Positions 10,154-20,255 are shown, numbered from the stretch's first letter. The stretch is 64,000 bases of DNA from Lysobacter enzymogenes (GCF_023617245.1 NZ_CP067396.1:2604001-2668000); one strand, 5' to 3'. A program made the numbers and translations. The notes: a model not told the origin generated them from the sequence alone.

Positions 10154-10464
10154 TTGTGGGAGAGGCTTCAGCCCCGATGCTTTCCGATCCGATCGCCGCG
10201 AGCCGGCACGTGTTCTCAGCTGAGTCGTTGTGGGGAGGCTTCAGCCCCGATGCTTTGCGGTCGGATCGCCGCGAGCCGGCACGCGTTCGCAGCTGAGTCG
10301 TTGTGGGAGGGGCCTCAGCCCCGATGCTTTGCGGTCGGATCGCCGCGAGCCGGCACGCGTTCGCAGCTGAGTTTTTGTGGGAGGGGCTTCAGCCCCGACG
10401 CTCTCCGGCCCGGTCGCGGCGAGCCGGCACAACGACAGCGGGGCTGAAGCCCCTCCCACAGCGG
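10154..10464. repeat. Tandem REP array, family B, four ~74-bp units plus an inverted end copy
   Basis: Units begin with TTGTGGG at 10154, 10228, 10301 and 10375 (spacing 74, 73, 74). Each holds the palindrome GGGGCTTCAGCCCCGA, then a GGATCGCCGCGAGCCGGCACG spacer with minor changes. The array closes with one inverted copy (GGGGCTGAAGCCCCTCCCAC) near 10438-10462. It fills most of the 405-bp moeA-moeB gap. Single or paired copies of the same palindrome occur at 29.8, 44.3, 58.4 and 60.6 kb. Confidence 0.92.
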
Positions 10465-10539
10465 CCACCCGCCAACCCACGCAACGCTGCATCCCCGCGC
10501 CCGCCTGCCAGGGGGCGCGCGAAAGCGGATAATCCCCGC

Positions 10540-11676
10540 ATGAGCATCGAACAGATTTCCCCCGCGCAGGCGCGCGCGCGCCAGCAGGCCGGCGCGGTCC
10601 TGATCGACGTGCGCGAGGCGCACGAGCGCGCGAGCGGGCAGGCCGAGCACGCGCTCGGGGTCGCCAAGGACGCGCTTGAGGCCGATCCGGCCGCGACCGT
10701 GGCCGACCGTGGCGCCGAGATCGTGCTGATCTGCCAGAGCGGCGCGCGTTCGCGGCGCGCCGCGCAGGCGCTGCTCGACGCCGGCTACGCGCGCGTGGCT
10801 TCGGTCGACGGCGGCACCACGCGCTGGATCGCCGAGGGCCTGCCGCTGGCGCAACTGCGCCAGTCCGCCGACGAGATCGATTTCTACGACCGCTATTCGC
10901 GCCACCTGCGCTTGCCCGAGGTCGGCGAGGCCGGCCAGCGCAAGCTGCAGGCCGCGCGAGTGGCCATGGTCGGCGCCGGCGGGCTGGGTTCGCCGGCGGC
11001 GTTCTACCTGGCCGCGGCCGGCGTCGGCACCCTGGTGCTGGCCGACGACGACGTGGTCGACCGCAGCAATCTGCAGCGGCAGATCCTGCACACCGAGGAC
11101 CGCATCGGCACGCCCAAGGTCGAGTCGGCGAAGATCGCGCTGCAGGCGCTCAACCCGCGGTTGCGGGTAGAGACCTTCGCCGAGCGCATCACCTCCGACA
11201 ACGTCGAGCGCCTGATCGGCGAGGCCGACGTGGTGTTCGACGGCGCCGACAATTTCCCGGTGCGTTATCTGCTCAACGACGCCTGCGTGAAACTGGCCAA
11301 GCCGCTGGTGTACGGCGCGATCCACCGTTTCGAAGGGCAGGTCAGCCTGTTCGACGCCGGCCGCCATCGCGGCCAGTGCCCGTGCTACCGCTGCCTGTTC
11401 CCCGAACCGCCGCCGCCGGACGCCGCGCCCAATTGCGCCGAAGCCGGCGTGCTCGGCGTGTTGCCCGGCGTGATCGGGCTGGTCCAGGCGACCGAGGTGG
11501 TCAAGCTGATCCTCGGCCTGGGCGAATCGCTGGCCGGGCGGCTGCTGCATTTCGATGCGCTGGCCATGCGTTTCCGCGAGACCCGGTTGCGGCCGGACCC
11601 CGAATGCCCGGTATGCGCGGCGGGCCGCGCGTTTCCGGGCTATATCGATTACCAGGCGTTCTGCGCCGCGCCGTGA
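10540..11676 (+). CDS. moeB: Rhodanese-MoeB/ThiF fusion, molybdopterin-synthase adenylyltransferase
   Basis: 378 residues. Residues 1-110 are a rhodanese domain with the active loop CQSGARS (C65), and about 120-378 are an E1-like ThiF/MoeB domain with the ATP loop GAGGLGS (145-151). Zinc is probably held by C282/C285 (CYRC) and C356/C359 (CPVC); C299 lies in PNCAEAGV, the place of the catalytic Cys. The enzyme adenylates the C-terminal Gly of a sulfur-carrier such as MoaD or ThiS; the rhodanese domain would supply sulfur. Usual fusions place rhodanese at the C-terminus, here it is N-terminal. Confidence 0.9.
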   Translation: MSIEQISPAQARARQQAGAVLIDVREAHERASGQAEHALGVAKDALEADPAATVADRGAEIVLICQSGARSRRAAQALLDAGYARVASVDGGTTRWIAEGLPLAQLRQSADEIDFYDRYSRHLRLPEVGEAGQRKLQAARVAMVGAGGLGSPAAFYLAAAGVGTLVLADDDVVDRSNLQRQILHTEDRIGTPKVESAKIALQALNPRLRVETFAERITSDNVERLIGEADVVFDGADNFPVRYLLNDACVKLAKPLVYGAIHRFEGQVSLFDAGRHRGQCPCYRCLFPEPPPPDAAPNCAEAGVLGVLPGVIGLVQATEVVKLILGLGESLAGRLLHFDALAMRFRETRLRPDPECPVCAAGRAFPGYIDYQAFCAAP

Positions 11677-11702
11677 GCGCGGGCCGCCGCGGGAGCACGA
11701 CG

Positions 11703-12281
11703 ATGCGAGCGCAAGCGATGATGTTCCGGTGCCGTTGGCTTGCGACGGCGCTCGCCGCGGCGGCGCTGCTGGTCGCCTTGCCGGCGGCGGCGCAATCGCC
11801 GACGCCGACCTCGTCCGGCTTCGAGCGCGTCGCCGAACTCAGCGCGCAGCGCCTGCTGCTGGCCGACGCGGTCGCGGCGAGCAAGCGCGCCTCGGGCAAA
11901 CCGGTCGAGGACGCCCAGCGCGAAGGCGAGCAACTGGCGCGGGTGCGCGAACAAGCGACGGCGCGCGCGTTGCCGGCCGAGCCGGCGGCCGCGTTCTTCC
12001 GCGCGCAGATGGAAGCCAACAAGCTGGTGCAGTACCGCCTGCTGGCCGAACCCGGGCGCGCCGGCGCCGCGGTCGATCTGGCGCCGGTGCGGGCCAAGCT
12101 GGACGCGATCAACGCGCAGTTGCTGGACGCGCTGCCGGCGGCGCTGAGCCAGGCGCGCGGAGACGATTGCGCGCGGCGCGCGTCCGAGGCGCGCAAGCGT
12201 GCGGCCAGACGCCATCGGCTGGACGAATTGCATCGCACCGCGTTGGCGCGCGCGTTCGGGGATTTGTGCCGGTTGCCTTGA
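11703..12281 (+). CDS. Periplasmic chorismate mutase (AroQ gamma class)
   Basis: 192 residues. A signal peptide (about residues 1-31, ending PAAAQS) precedes an all-helical domain. LSAQRLLLADAVAASKR and FFRAQMEANKLVQYRLL match secreted *AroQ enzymes, including the Lys of AxxK and the Q-x-EANK helix. These convert chorismate to prephenate outside the cytoplasm. A second in-frame ATG at 11718 would shorten the signal peptide. It starts 26 bp after moeB on the same strand, but the functions are unrelated as far as can be seen. Confidence 0.85.
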   Translation: MRAQAMMFRCRWLATALAAAALLVALPAAAQSPTPTSSGFERVAELSAQRLLLADAVAASKRASGKPVEDAQREGEQLARVREQATARALPAEPAAAFFRAQMEANKLVQYRLLAEPGRAGAAVDLAPVRAKLDAINAQLLDALPAALSQARGDDCARRASEARKRAARRHRLDELHRTALARAFGDLCRLP

Positions 12282-12393
12282 GGCTGGAGCGGGCAAGGGC
12301 AACGGCGAAAAGGGATTGCGGCTTGTGTCGCAACGACGGCGAAGGGACGACGTCGTTGCAACTCGCGCATCTAGATGATTCGAAGCGCCGCTT

Positions 12394-12417
12394 ACGGCGC
12401 CGGCGATCCGGCGCCGT
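12394..12417. terminator. Bidirectional hairpin between convergent genes
   Basis: Perfect 10-bp stem ACGGCGCCGG / CCGGCGCCGT with a 4-nt loop CGAT, between the convergent chorismate mutase and RidA genes. It has no clear U-tract, so it may be a weak or Rho-assisted terminator. Confidence 0.45.
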
Positions 12418-12441
12418 CGTGCGACCGCCGCGGGACTGCGC

Positions 12442-12822
12442 TCAGTCCGCCGCGATCGCCTCGATCTCGACCATCCAGCCTTCCTCGTACAGGTCGGCGA
12501 TGATCACCGTCAGCGCCGGCGTGTGTTCGCCGAGGACTTCGCGGCGGATCTCGTAATTGCGCTCGCGCAGCCGGCGCTCGCTGAGGAACGTGGTGACCTT
12601 GACCAGGTTGCTGAAATCCATCCCGGCCTGCTTGAGCTGCTGCTCGACGTTGGCCCAGGCGCGCCGGCACTGGCCTTCGAAGTCCTTGGGAAGGATGCAT
12701 TTCTCGCATTGCGGCAACTGGCCGCTGATGAACAGCAATCGTCGGAATCCGCTGATCTCGTGCGCCTGCGCGTACGACACGTCGTTGGGTTGGATCGCCC
12801 TGCGTTGCATCTGCATGTGCAT
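12442..12822 (-). CDS. RidA family protein (enamine/imine deaminase-like)
   Basis: 126 residues of the YjgF/YER057c/UK114 fold. Typical elements are LLFISGQLP, the central RAWANVEQQLKQAGMDFSNLVKVTTFL and the C-terminal VEIEAIAA. Family members hydrolyse reactive enamines and imines from PLP enzymes. The start at 822 is fixed by a strong ribosome site GGAGG 8 nt upstream. The arginine that binds the carboxylate in classic RidA (R105 in the R-x-C/x-E-VEIEA region) is not obvious, so substrate range is uncertain. It is followed downstream on the same strand by no gene. Confidence 0.85.
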   Translation of the reverse strand: MHMQMQRRAIQPNDVSYAQAHEISGFRRLLFISGQLPQCEKCILPKDFEGQCRRAWANVEQQLKQAGMDFSNLVKVTTFLSERRLRERNYEIRREVLGEHTPALTVIIADLYEEGWMVEIEAIAAD

Positions 12823-12903
12823 GTTGCGTCCTCCAAGTGAGGCGCGAGCGGCTGCGGGCGCACATCGCGGGCCAGACATCGCCCGCGCCCGTCGGATCCC
12901 GCG

Positions 12904-13701
12904 CTAGTCGATGAACTCCCTCAAGGCCTGGCCGTACTCCGGATAGGTCCCGATGTTGTGGTGGTCCGCGCCCCTGAGCTGCACCACTTCCACGCCTTGC
13001 GGGCGCGTCTGCAGCGAGTGCACCAGGCGGGTGGTATTCGGCGGCGGGATCACGTCGTCGTTGCTGGCGCGCACCACCAGGATCGGACCGAAGTAGCCGC
13101 GCAGGTTGGCGATCGAATCGTAGCGGTCGCGCACCAGCCAGCGCGTGGGCAGCCAGCGGTAGTGCGCCTGGGCGGTGTCGCCGAGGCTGTCGAACGGGGT
13201 CACCAGGGCCAGGCGCTCGACCGGGCGCTTGCCGGCGACGAAGCTGGCCACGCCGCTGCCGAGGCTGCGGCCGATCACCGAGACCGGCTGGCGCGGATGC
13301 TCGCGCGCGACCTGGTCGAAGATCGCCAGCGCGTCGGCGAACAGTTCCGGCTCCGCCGGCGCGCCGTCGCTGGCGCCGAAGCCGCGGTAGGACAGCAGGT
13401 AGATGGTGCGGTCGGGGAACCACTGGGCGAGGGTCTCGCGCATGTTCTCGATGCGCTCGGCGTTGCCGCCGAAGTAGATCAGCGCCTTCTCGCGTCCGGC
13501 GTTGAGGCGCCAGCCGCGCAGCACCGCGTCGTCGCGCTCGACCGTGTAGTCGGTCATGTCGGCGCCGAGGCGGGTGTTCTGCGGGAAATACATCAGGTCG
13601 CGTTGCTTGAAGTACATCCAGCCGCAGATGCTGACGTAGCCGGCGGCGGCGACGCCGGCGATCGCGGCCAAGGATTGGAACAGGCGGGGGTTGCGTGCCA
13701 T
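12904..13701 (-). CDS. Membrane-anchored alpha/beta hydrolase
   Basis: 265 residues. A hydrophobic N-terminus (about 10-27) suggests an inner-membrane anchor. The hydrolase core carries the nucleophile elbow GRSLGSG, the oxyanion-type segment LIYFGGNAERIENM, the acid near VVRASNDDVIPP and a His in RGADHHNIG. This is the BEM46/YfhR-like group. The ATG at 13701 was chosen since upstream sequence is Arg/Pro-rich shadow coding. The substrate is unknown. It lies 81 bp upstream of ridA on the same strand and may be co-transcribed. Confidence 0.85.
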   Translation of the reverse strand: MARNPRLFQSLAAIAGVAAAGYVSICGWMYFKQRDLMYFPQNTRLGADMTDYTVERDDAVLRGWRLNAGREKALIYFGGNAERIENMRETLAQWFPDRTIYLLSYRGFGASDGAPAEPELFADALAIFDQVAREHPRQPVSVIGRSLGSGVASFVAGKRPVERLALVTPFDSLGDTAQAHYRWLPTRWLVRDRYDSIANLRGYFGPILVVRASNDDVIPPPNTTRLVHSLQTRPQGVEVVQLRGADHHNIGTYPEYGQALREFID

Positions 13702-13967
13702 CGATGCGTGGGCCCTGGAATGCGGTGCGGGAAAGCGCCGGGCGGCCGCAGGCGGCCGTGGGGCGCATGGTGCGTGTTGCGACGATACCCCGCGGGCACG
13801 CGCGCCGCCAGCGGCGCGTGGCGGCCATCGCGCGCTCACGCGACTTGCACGGAAGATCGCTAGGCTGGCGCGGGCGGGCCGATGCGCGATCGCGCCAACC
13901 TTCCCGCATGACAACCCCGGCGTTGCGCGCCCCCGCGCGGACGCCGCGATGGACCGGAGATCGCCGC

Positions 13968-15032
13968 ATGCCCCGCAGTTTCGTTGTGGTTTTGCCCATC
14001 CTGGCCGCTGTGTCGGCGTTGCTTGCGCCTTGGGGCGCGGCCCGCGCCGCCGACGCTTGCCCGTCGCTGCGCAACCTCGGCGGCGCGGCCCAGGCCGCGA
14101 CCCGCGTCGCGGCCGCGGCGTGCAGCGAGAACCTGCTGTGGTACCGGCCCTTCATCGATATCCAGGGCCGCCTGGCCAGCGCCTCGGTGAGCGAATCGGA
14201 AAACGCGCGCCTGGCCGACGGCGCCACCGAAACCTGGCGCCGCACCGCCGGCTACTGGCGCGAGACCGGCCTGCTCCAGCGCATGAGCGGTTTCGCCGGC
14301 GCCGACCAGTGCTTCGATCCGTTCGGCAGCGCGTATTCGACCCAGGGCTGCCGCGCCTTCCTGGTCGACAATCCGTGGTCGGCCGCGTTCGTGTCTTACG
14401 TGATGATGAAGGCCGCGGTGCCGGGCTTCCGTCCTTCGGCCAGCCACTACGATTACGTGCGCGAGGCCTATCGCAATCCCGACCAGAGCCCGTTCCTGTA
14501 CCTGGACCCGGCCAGCGCCGCGGCCGCGCCGGGCGATCTGCTGTGCGCGGTGCGCTCGAGCACGCGCGTGTACGGCTACCAGGGTTTGATCGCCGCGCTC
14601 GACAGCGGCAACGGCTCGCTGGCGATGCATTGCGACGTCGTCGTCGCGGTCAATCCGGACAACGACGGCAAGGCTTACCTGATCGGCGGCAACGTCCAGC
14701 AGGGCGCGACGATGCGGCTGATGGCGGTCAACCGCAACGGCCAGTTCTGGCCGCTGCCGCTGCGCAGCGAAACCCAGGTGGAATGCTCGCCCGACACCGC
14801 CACGGCGTGCGACATGAACAAGCTCGACTGGGCGGCGCTGCTCAAGCTCAAGCCCGATGCCAGCCTGGCGACGCTGGCGCCGCCGCAGCCGCTGTTCGCG
14901 CCGCAGCAGGCGCCGTCGCAGCAGCCGTCGGGGTGCTGCATCAACTGCGTGGTGGGGTCGGGAATCCCGCGTTGCCCGAATCCGAATGCGCCGTCGCTGC
15001 AGCCGCAGGGGCAGGCGCCGGTGCAGGATTGA
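13968..15032 (+). CDS. Secreted DUF2272 domain protein
   Basis: 354 residues with a signal peptide (cleavage after about residue 28, ARAADA). The central part carries PWSAAFVSYVMMKA, a GDLLCAVRS segment and HCDVVVAV, which recall the DUF2272 family and its distant likeness to NlpC/P60-type cysteine peptidases. The C-terminus is Pro/Gln-rich with a Cys cluster (SGCCINCVVGSGIPRCPNP). Function is unproven; cell-wall or peptide hydrolysis in the periplasm is a reasonable guess. An upstream in-frame ATG at 13911 is possible but would bury the signal peptide. Confidence 0.75.
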   Translation: MPRSFVVVLPILAAVSALLAPWGAARAADACPSLRNLGGAAQAATRVAAAACSENLLWYRPFIDIQGRLASASVSESENARLADGATETWRRTAGYWRETGLLQRMSGFAGADQCFDPFGSAYSTQGCRAFLVDNPWSAAFVSYVMMKAAVPGFRPSASHYDYVREAYRNPDQSPFLYLDPASAAAAPGDLLCAVRSSTRVYGYQGLIAALDSGNGSLAMHCDVVVAVNPDNDGKAYLIGGNVQQGATMRLMAVNRNGQFWPLPLRSETQVECSPDTATACDMNKLDWAALLKLKPDASLATLAPPQPLFAPQQAPSQQPSGCCINCVVGSGIPRCPNPNAPSLQPQGQAPVQD

Positions 15033-15060
15033 GGTCGCTGCGAGGTCGCGCAGTACCCCT

Positions 15061-15214
15061 GTAGGAGCGGCGCGAGCCGCGACTGCGGGAACGATGCGAC
15101 GGCGGCGGCTGGATGTCTTGCGTGCGTGCCGGGTCTGTTTGCGGGTGGCGGGACGGGCATCTCGTGCCTGCGCAGCGGTTCGGTTTTCGCGATCGCGGCT
15201 TGCGCCGCTCCTAC
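15061..15214. repeat. Inverted REP pair, family C (GTAGGAGCGGCGCGAGCCGCGAC)
   Basis: A copy starting GTAGGAGCGG at 15061 and an inverted copy ending CCGCTCCTAC at 15214. The GTAG head followed by a GC palindrome resembles the Stenotrophomonas GTAG-type REPs. Together with the family A pair at 15267 it fills the 385-bp gap between the DUF2272 and DUF1244 genes. Confidence 0.85.
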
Positions 15215-15266
15215 AGGGGGCGGCCGTTGCGGCGTCGCTACGTTACTGCCTCGCTTCCCTCCACTG

Positions 15267-15361
15267 CGTCATTCCGGCGAAAGCCGGAATCCATTTTGCT
15301 TTTGCTCCCACAACTGCAGAAGCAAGATCAAAATGGGTTCCGGCTTTCGCCGGAACGACGG
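15267..15361. repeat. Inverted REP pair, family A
   Basis: Two inverted copies of the ATTCCGGCGAAAGCCGGAAT unit (second copy GGTTCCGGCTTTCGCC) about 40 bp apart, as at 7891. One arm has a base change (GGTTCC for GGATTCC). Confidence 0.85.
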
Positions 15362-15417
15362 GGTGGGGAGGCGGTGCGCAGGGGCCGCGCAGGAGCCGCA
15401 ACCGCGCGCAATCGCTC

Positions 15418-15744
15418 TCAGCCGTGCCGCTTCTGCGCCGCCTCGAACGCGGCCAACTGCTCCGGCGTCGCTTCCTGTTGGTATTGCGCCTTCCACTGCG
15501 CGAACGGCATTCCGTAGATCGCCTCGCGCGCCTGGTCCTTGCTCAACTCGATCCCGCGCTCGCTGGCGGCGTCGCGGTACCAGTCGGCCAGGCAGTTGCG
15601 GCAGAAGCCGGCCAGGATCATCAGGTCGATGTTCTGCACGTCGCGGCGCTCGTGCATCAGGTGGGCGAGCAGGCGGCGGAAAGCGGCGGCCTGCAGGGCT
15701 TCGGTGGCGGCGTCCGGGACGGCGGTGGGGTCGGTCGGGGTCAT
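15418..15744 (-). CDS. DUF1244 family protein
   Basis: 108 residues. The core HLMHERRDVQNIDLMILAGFCRNCLADWY, followed by KDQAREAIYGMPFAQWKAQYQ, is the signature of the DUF1244 family (small cytoplasmic helical proteins of unknown function). Three His/Cys residues (H-x2-H, CRNC) hint at metal binding, which is inference. The ATG at 15744 has no better alternative. Divergent from folD. Confidence 0.85.
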   Translation of the reverse strand: MTPTDPTAVPDAATEALQAAAFRRLLAHLMHERRDVQNIDLMILAGFCRNCLADWYRDAASERGIELSKDQAREAIYGMPFAQWKAQYQQEATPEQLAAFEAAQKRHG

Positions 15745-15926
15745 GGCGGGGCTCTGATGGCGGTGCTCTGGACGGGGAGGGGCGAGAACGGGCCGGTGCG
15801 GCCGCGGCGCGCGGCGGCCGGCGCGGCGGGCCCGCGCGCTGCATCGGCGAAATGCGCGCGCCGGCGAAATTCGGCCGGCCGGATCGGCGATAATGCGCGG
15901 CCCGACTCTACCGCAGCCGAGCCCGC

Positions 15927-16817
15927 ATGACGCCTCCTTCGCACCCGGCCCGCATCCTCGACGGCAAGCGCATCGCCGAGGAACTGCTCGACAACCTCAA
16001 GGCCCAGGTCGACCAGCGCGTCGCCCGCGGCCTGTCGCGGCCGGGGTTGGCGGTGGTGCTGGTCGGCAGCGATCCGGCCTCCTCGGTGTACGTGCGCAAC
16101 AAGCGCCGCGCCGCGCAGAAGGTCGGTATCCGCGCGATCGACTACGACCTGCCGGCCGATCCCGGCGACGAGGCGCTGCTGGCGCTGATCGACAAGCTCA
16201 ACGCCGACCCCGAGGTGCACGGCATCCTGGTCCAGCTGCCGCTGCCGGACCGCCGCGACGCCACCGCGCTGATCCACCGCATCGACCCGCGCAAGGACGT
16301 CGACGGCTTCCATCCGGAGAACGTCGGCCACCTGATGCTGCGCCAGTTCGGCCTGCGCCCGTGCACGCCGCGCGGCATCACCACCCTGCTGGGCTACACC
16401 GACCGCCCGGTGCGCGGGCAGAGCGCGACCATCGTCGGGGTCAGCAACCACGTCGGCCGGCCGATGGCGCTGGAGCTGCTGATCGCCGGCTGCACCGTCA
16501 CCAGCTGCCACAAGTTCACCCCGCAGGCGGTGCTGGAGCAGTCGGTGCGCAACGCCGACATCCTGGTGGTCGCGGTCGGCCGGCCGGGGTTGATCCCGGG
16601 CGAATGGGTCAAGCCGGGCGCGGTGGTGATCGACGTGGGCATCAACCGGCTCGACGACGGCCGCCTGGTCGGCGACGTCGGCTTCGCCGCGGCCGCGCAG
16701 CGCGCCAGCTGGATCACGCCGGTGCCGGGCGGGGTGGGGCCGATGACGGTCGCCACGCTGATGCAGAACACCCTGGAAGCGGCCGAGGCAGCGGACCCGG
16801 CGGCCGGACAGGGCTGA
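15927..16817 (+). CDS. folD: Bifunctional methylenetetrahydrofolate dehydrogenase/cyclohydrolase
   Basis: 296 residues. FolD converts 5,10-methylene-THF to 10-formyl-THF through the methenyl form, using NADP. Signatures present: VGSDPASSVYVRNKRRAAQKVGI with the catalytic Lys, HGILVQLPLP, KDVDGFHPENVG, and the Rossmann loop GVSNHVGRP, then TPVPGGVGPMT. GVSNHVGRP has Asn where many orthologues have GRS. Length and motif order are normal. It supplies one-carbon units for purine synthesis, and the purine genes guaB and guaA follow. Confidence 0.96.
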   Translation: MTPPSHPARILDGKRIAEELLDNLKAQVDQRVARGLSRPGLAVVLVGSDPASSVYVRNKRRAAQKVGIRAIDYDLPADPGDEALLALIDKLNADPEVHGILVQLPLPDRRDATALIHRIDPRKDVDGFHPENVGHLMLRQFGLRPCTPRGITTLLGYTDRPVRGQSATIVGVSNHVGRPMALELLIAGCTVTSCHKFTPQAVLEQSVRNADILVVAVGRPGLIPGEWVKPGAVVIDVGINRLDDGRLVGDVGFAAAAQRASWITPVPGGVGPMTVATLMQNTLEAAEAADPAAGQG

Positions 16818-16971
16818 GGGCCGTCCGGCGGGCTCCCCTCCCGGGCCCGCCAGGCAAGCCTTAACGGGCCCCTCGCACGCCACCCGCGGAACGTCGCTTT
16901 CCGCCCGCGCGGCGAGCGGAGCGGGGCGGTTTCGGGTTAGAATGGCGCGCTTCATCCTCCCGGGCCCGCCT

Positions 16972-18429
16972 ATGCTGCGCATCCAGGCTGAAGCGCTGAC
17001 TTACGACGATGTCTCTCTCGTCCCCGCGCATTCGATCGTCCTGCCTAAGGACGTAAACCTCTCCACCCGCCTGACCCGCGACCTGTCGATCCGCCTGCCG
17101 ATCCTGTCGGCGGCGATGGACACCGTCAGCGAGGCCCGCCTGGCCATCGCCCTGGCCCAGCTCGGCGGCATCAGCATCGTCCACAAGAACATGAGCCTGC
17201 AGGCCCAGGCCGCGCAGGTCGCCCAGGTCAAGAAGTTCGAGGCCGGGGTGATCAAGGAGCCGTTCACCGTCGGCCCCGAGACCACCATCGGCGAAGTGCT
17301 CAAGCTGACCCGCGCGCGCAACATCTCCGGCGTGCCGGTCGTGGACGGCGGCCAGCTGGTCGGCATCGTCACCAGCCGCGACATGCGCTTCGAGAAGAAG
17401 CTCGACGATCCGGTCCGCCACATCATGACCAAGCGCGACCGCCTGGTCACCGTGCGCGAGGGCGCCGACGACGAGGAAGTGCTGCAGCTGCTGCACAAGC
17501 ACCGCATCGAGAAGGTCCTGGTGGTCAACGACGGCTTCGAGCTGCGCGGCCTGATCACGGTCAAGGACATCCAGAAGAAGACCGACAACCCCAACGCCGC
17601 CAAGGACAGCGCCGAGCGCTTGCTGGTCGGCGCCGCGGTCGGCGCCGGCGGCGACACCGAGGCGCGCGTGGAAGCGCTCGCCGCGGCCGGCGTGGACGTG
17701 ATCGTGGTCGACACCGCGCACGGCCACTCGCAGGGCGTGCTCGATCGCGTGCAGTGGGTCAAGAAGCGCTTCCCGCAGTTGCAGGTGATCGGCGGCAACA
17801 TCGTCACCGGCGACGCGGCGCTGGCGCTGATGGATCACGGCGCCGACGCGGTCAAGGTCGGCGTCGGCCCCGGTTCGATCTGCACCACCCGCGTCGTCGC
17901 CGGCGTCGGCGTGCCGCAGATCACCGCCGTGGCGATGGTCGCCGAGGCGCTGCAAGACCGCATCCCGCTGATCGCCGACGGCGGCATCCGCTATTCCGGC
18001 GACATCGGCAAGGCGCTGGTCGCCGGCGCCTCGTCGGTGATGGTCGGCGGCCTGTTCGCCGGCACCGAGGAAGCTCCGGGCGAGATCGAGCTGTTCCAGG
18101 GCCGCAGCTACAAGAGCTACCGCGGCATGGGCAGCCTCGGCGCGATGGAGCAGGGCTCCAAGGACCGCTATTTCCAGGACGCCTCGGACGCCGACAAGCT
18201 GGTGCCGGAAGGCATCGAAGGCCGCGTGCCGTATCGCGGCTCGCTCGGCGGCGTGGTCCACCAGCTCGCCGGCGGCCTGCGCGCCACCATGGGCTACGTG
18301 GGCTGCGCGACCATCGAGGAGATGCGCAAGAAGCCGAGCTTCGTGCGCATCACCAACGCCGGTTCGCGCGAAAGCCACGTGCACGACGTGCAGATCACCA
18401 AGGAACCGCCGAACTACCGGGCGGGATGA
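16972..18429 (+). CDS. guaB: Inosine-5'-monophosphate dehydrogenase
   Basis: 485 residues. GuaB oxidises IMP to XMP with NAD, the committed step to GMP. Order of parts: N-terminal catalytic half, two CBS domains at about 95-205 (TSRDMRFEK, LRGLITVKDIQKK), then the catalytic loop GSICTTRVVAGVG with C304. The ATG at 16972 gives the standard MLRIQAEALTYDDV start; the ATG ten codons earlier lies in a less likely place. A TTAGAAT sequence at about 16936 could be a -10. guaA follows 115 bp later. Confidence 0.97.
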   Translation: MLRIQAEALTYDDVSLVPAHSIVLPKDVNLSTRLTRDLSIRLPILSAAMDTVSEARLAIALAQLGGISIVHKNMSLQAQAAQVAQVKKFEAGVIKEPFTVGPETTIGEVLKLTRARNISGVPVVDGGQLVGIVTSRDMRFEKKLDDPVRHIMTKRDRLVTVREGADDEEVLQLLHKHRIEKVLVVNDGFELRGLITVKDIQKKTDNPNAAKDSAERLLVGAAVGAGGDTEARVEALAAAGVDVIVVDTAHGHSQGVLDRVQWVKKRFPQLQVIGGNIVTGDAALALMDHGADAVKVGVGPGSICTTRVVAGVGVPQITAVAMVAEALQDRIPLIADGGIRYSGDIGKALVAGASSVMVGGLFAGTEEAPGEIELFQGRSYKSYRGMGSLGAMEQGSKDRYFQDASDADKLVPEGIEGRVPYRGSLGGVVHQLAGGLRATMGYVGCATIEEMRKKPSFVRITNAGSRESHVHDVQITKEPPNYRAG

Positions 18430-18436
18430 AGCCGCA

Positions 18437-18538
18437 GGAACGAGCGAAGAGGAGTGAGGAACGAGTGTCCCGCTCCTCTTCGACTATTCCGGCCCCGCTT
18501 TCGACTTCTCTCGTTTCTCACTCCTCTTGACTCGTTTC
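18437..18538 (+). promoter_or_regulatory. Competing inverted repeats in the guaB-guaA gap
   Basis: CGAAGAGGAG (18445-18454) can pair with CTCCTCTTCG (18473-18482). A longer arm covering 18437-18458 is also complementary, with few mismatches, to 18517-18538 (CTCACTCCTCTTGACTCG). The two pairings exclude each other, and the second ends 6 bp before the guaA start. The arms are built from repeated GAACGAG/AGGAGTGAG words, so a dispersed repeat is an alternative to a regulatory leader. Confidence 0.5.
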
Positions 18539-18544
18539 TGGCCC

Positions 18545-20110
<1,566 letters not shown>

Positions 20111-20200
20111 GGCTAGACGCTTCGGCAACCCCCGCCAGCGATCGCGCATCGCTGGCGCTTGCCGATCTGCCGGAAGCGTAGCTCGCAGTATCTGCACGGC

Positions 20201-20255
20201 CGATGCAGGTCCGATGCAGATTAGATACGGATCCAATGCAGGCCGGATGCGTTGC
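20201..20255. repeat. Degenerate 11-bp tandem repeat
   Basis: Five contiguous 11-bp units related to CGATGCAGGTC: CGATGCAGGTC, CGATGCAGATT, AGATACGGATC, CAATGCAGGCC, GGATGCGTTGC. It lies in the 462-bp gap between guaA and the helicase gene. No gene is convincing in that gap, and it is less GC-rich than its surroundings. Confidence 0.6.

Noticed and set aside
10154..10464. Tandem direct repeats as a CRISPR array
   Set aside because: Units are 73-74 bp with near-identical sequence throughout, no unique spacers, no cas genes. They are REP elements.
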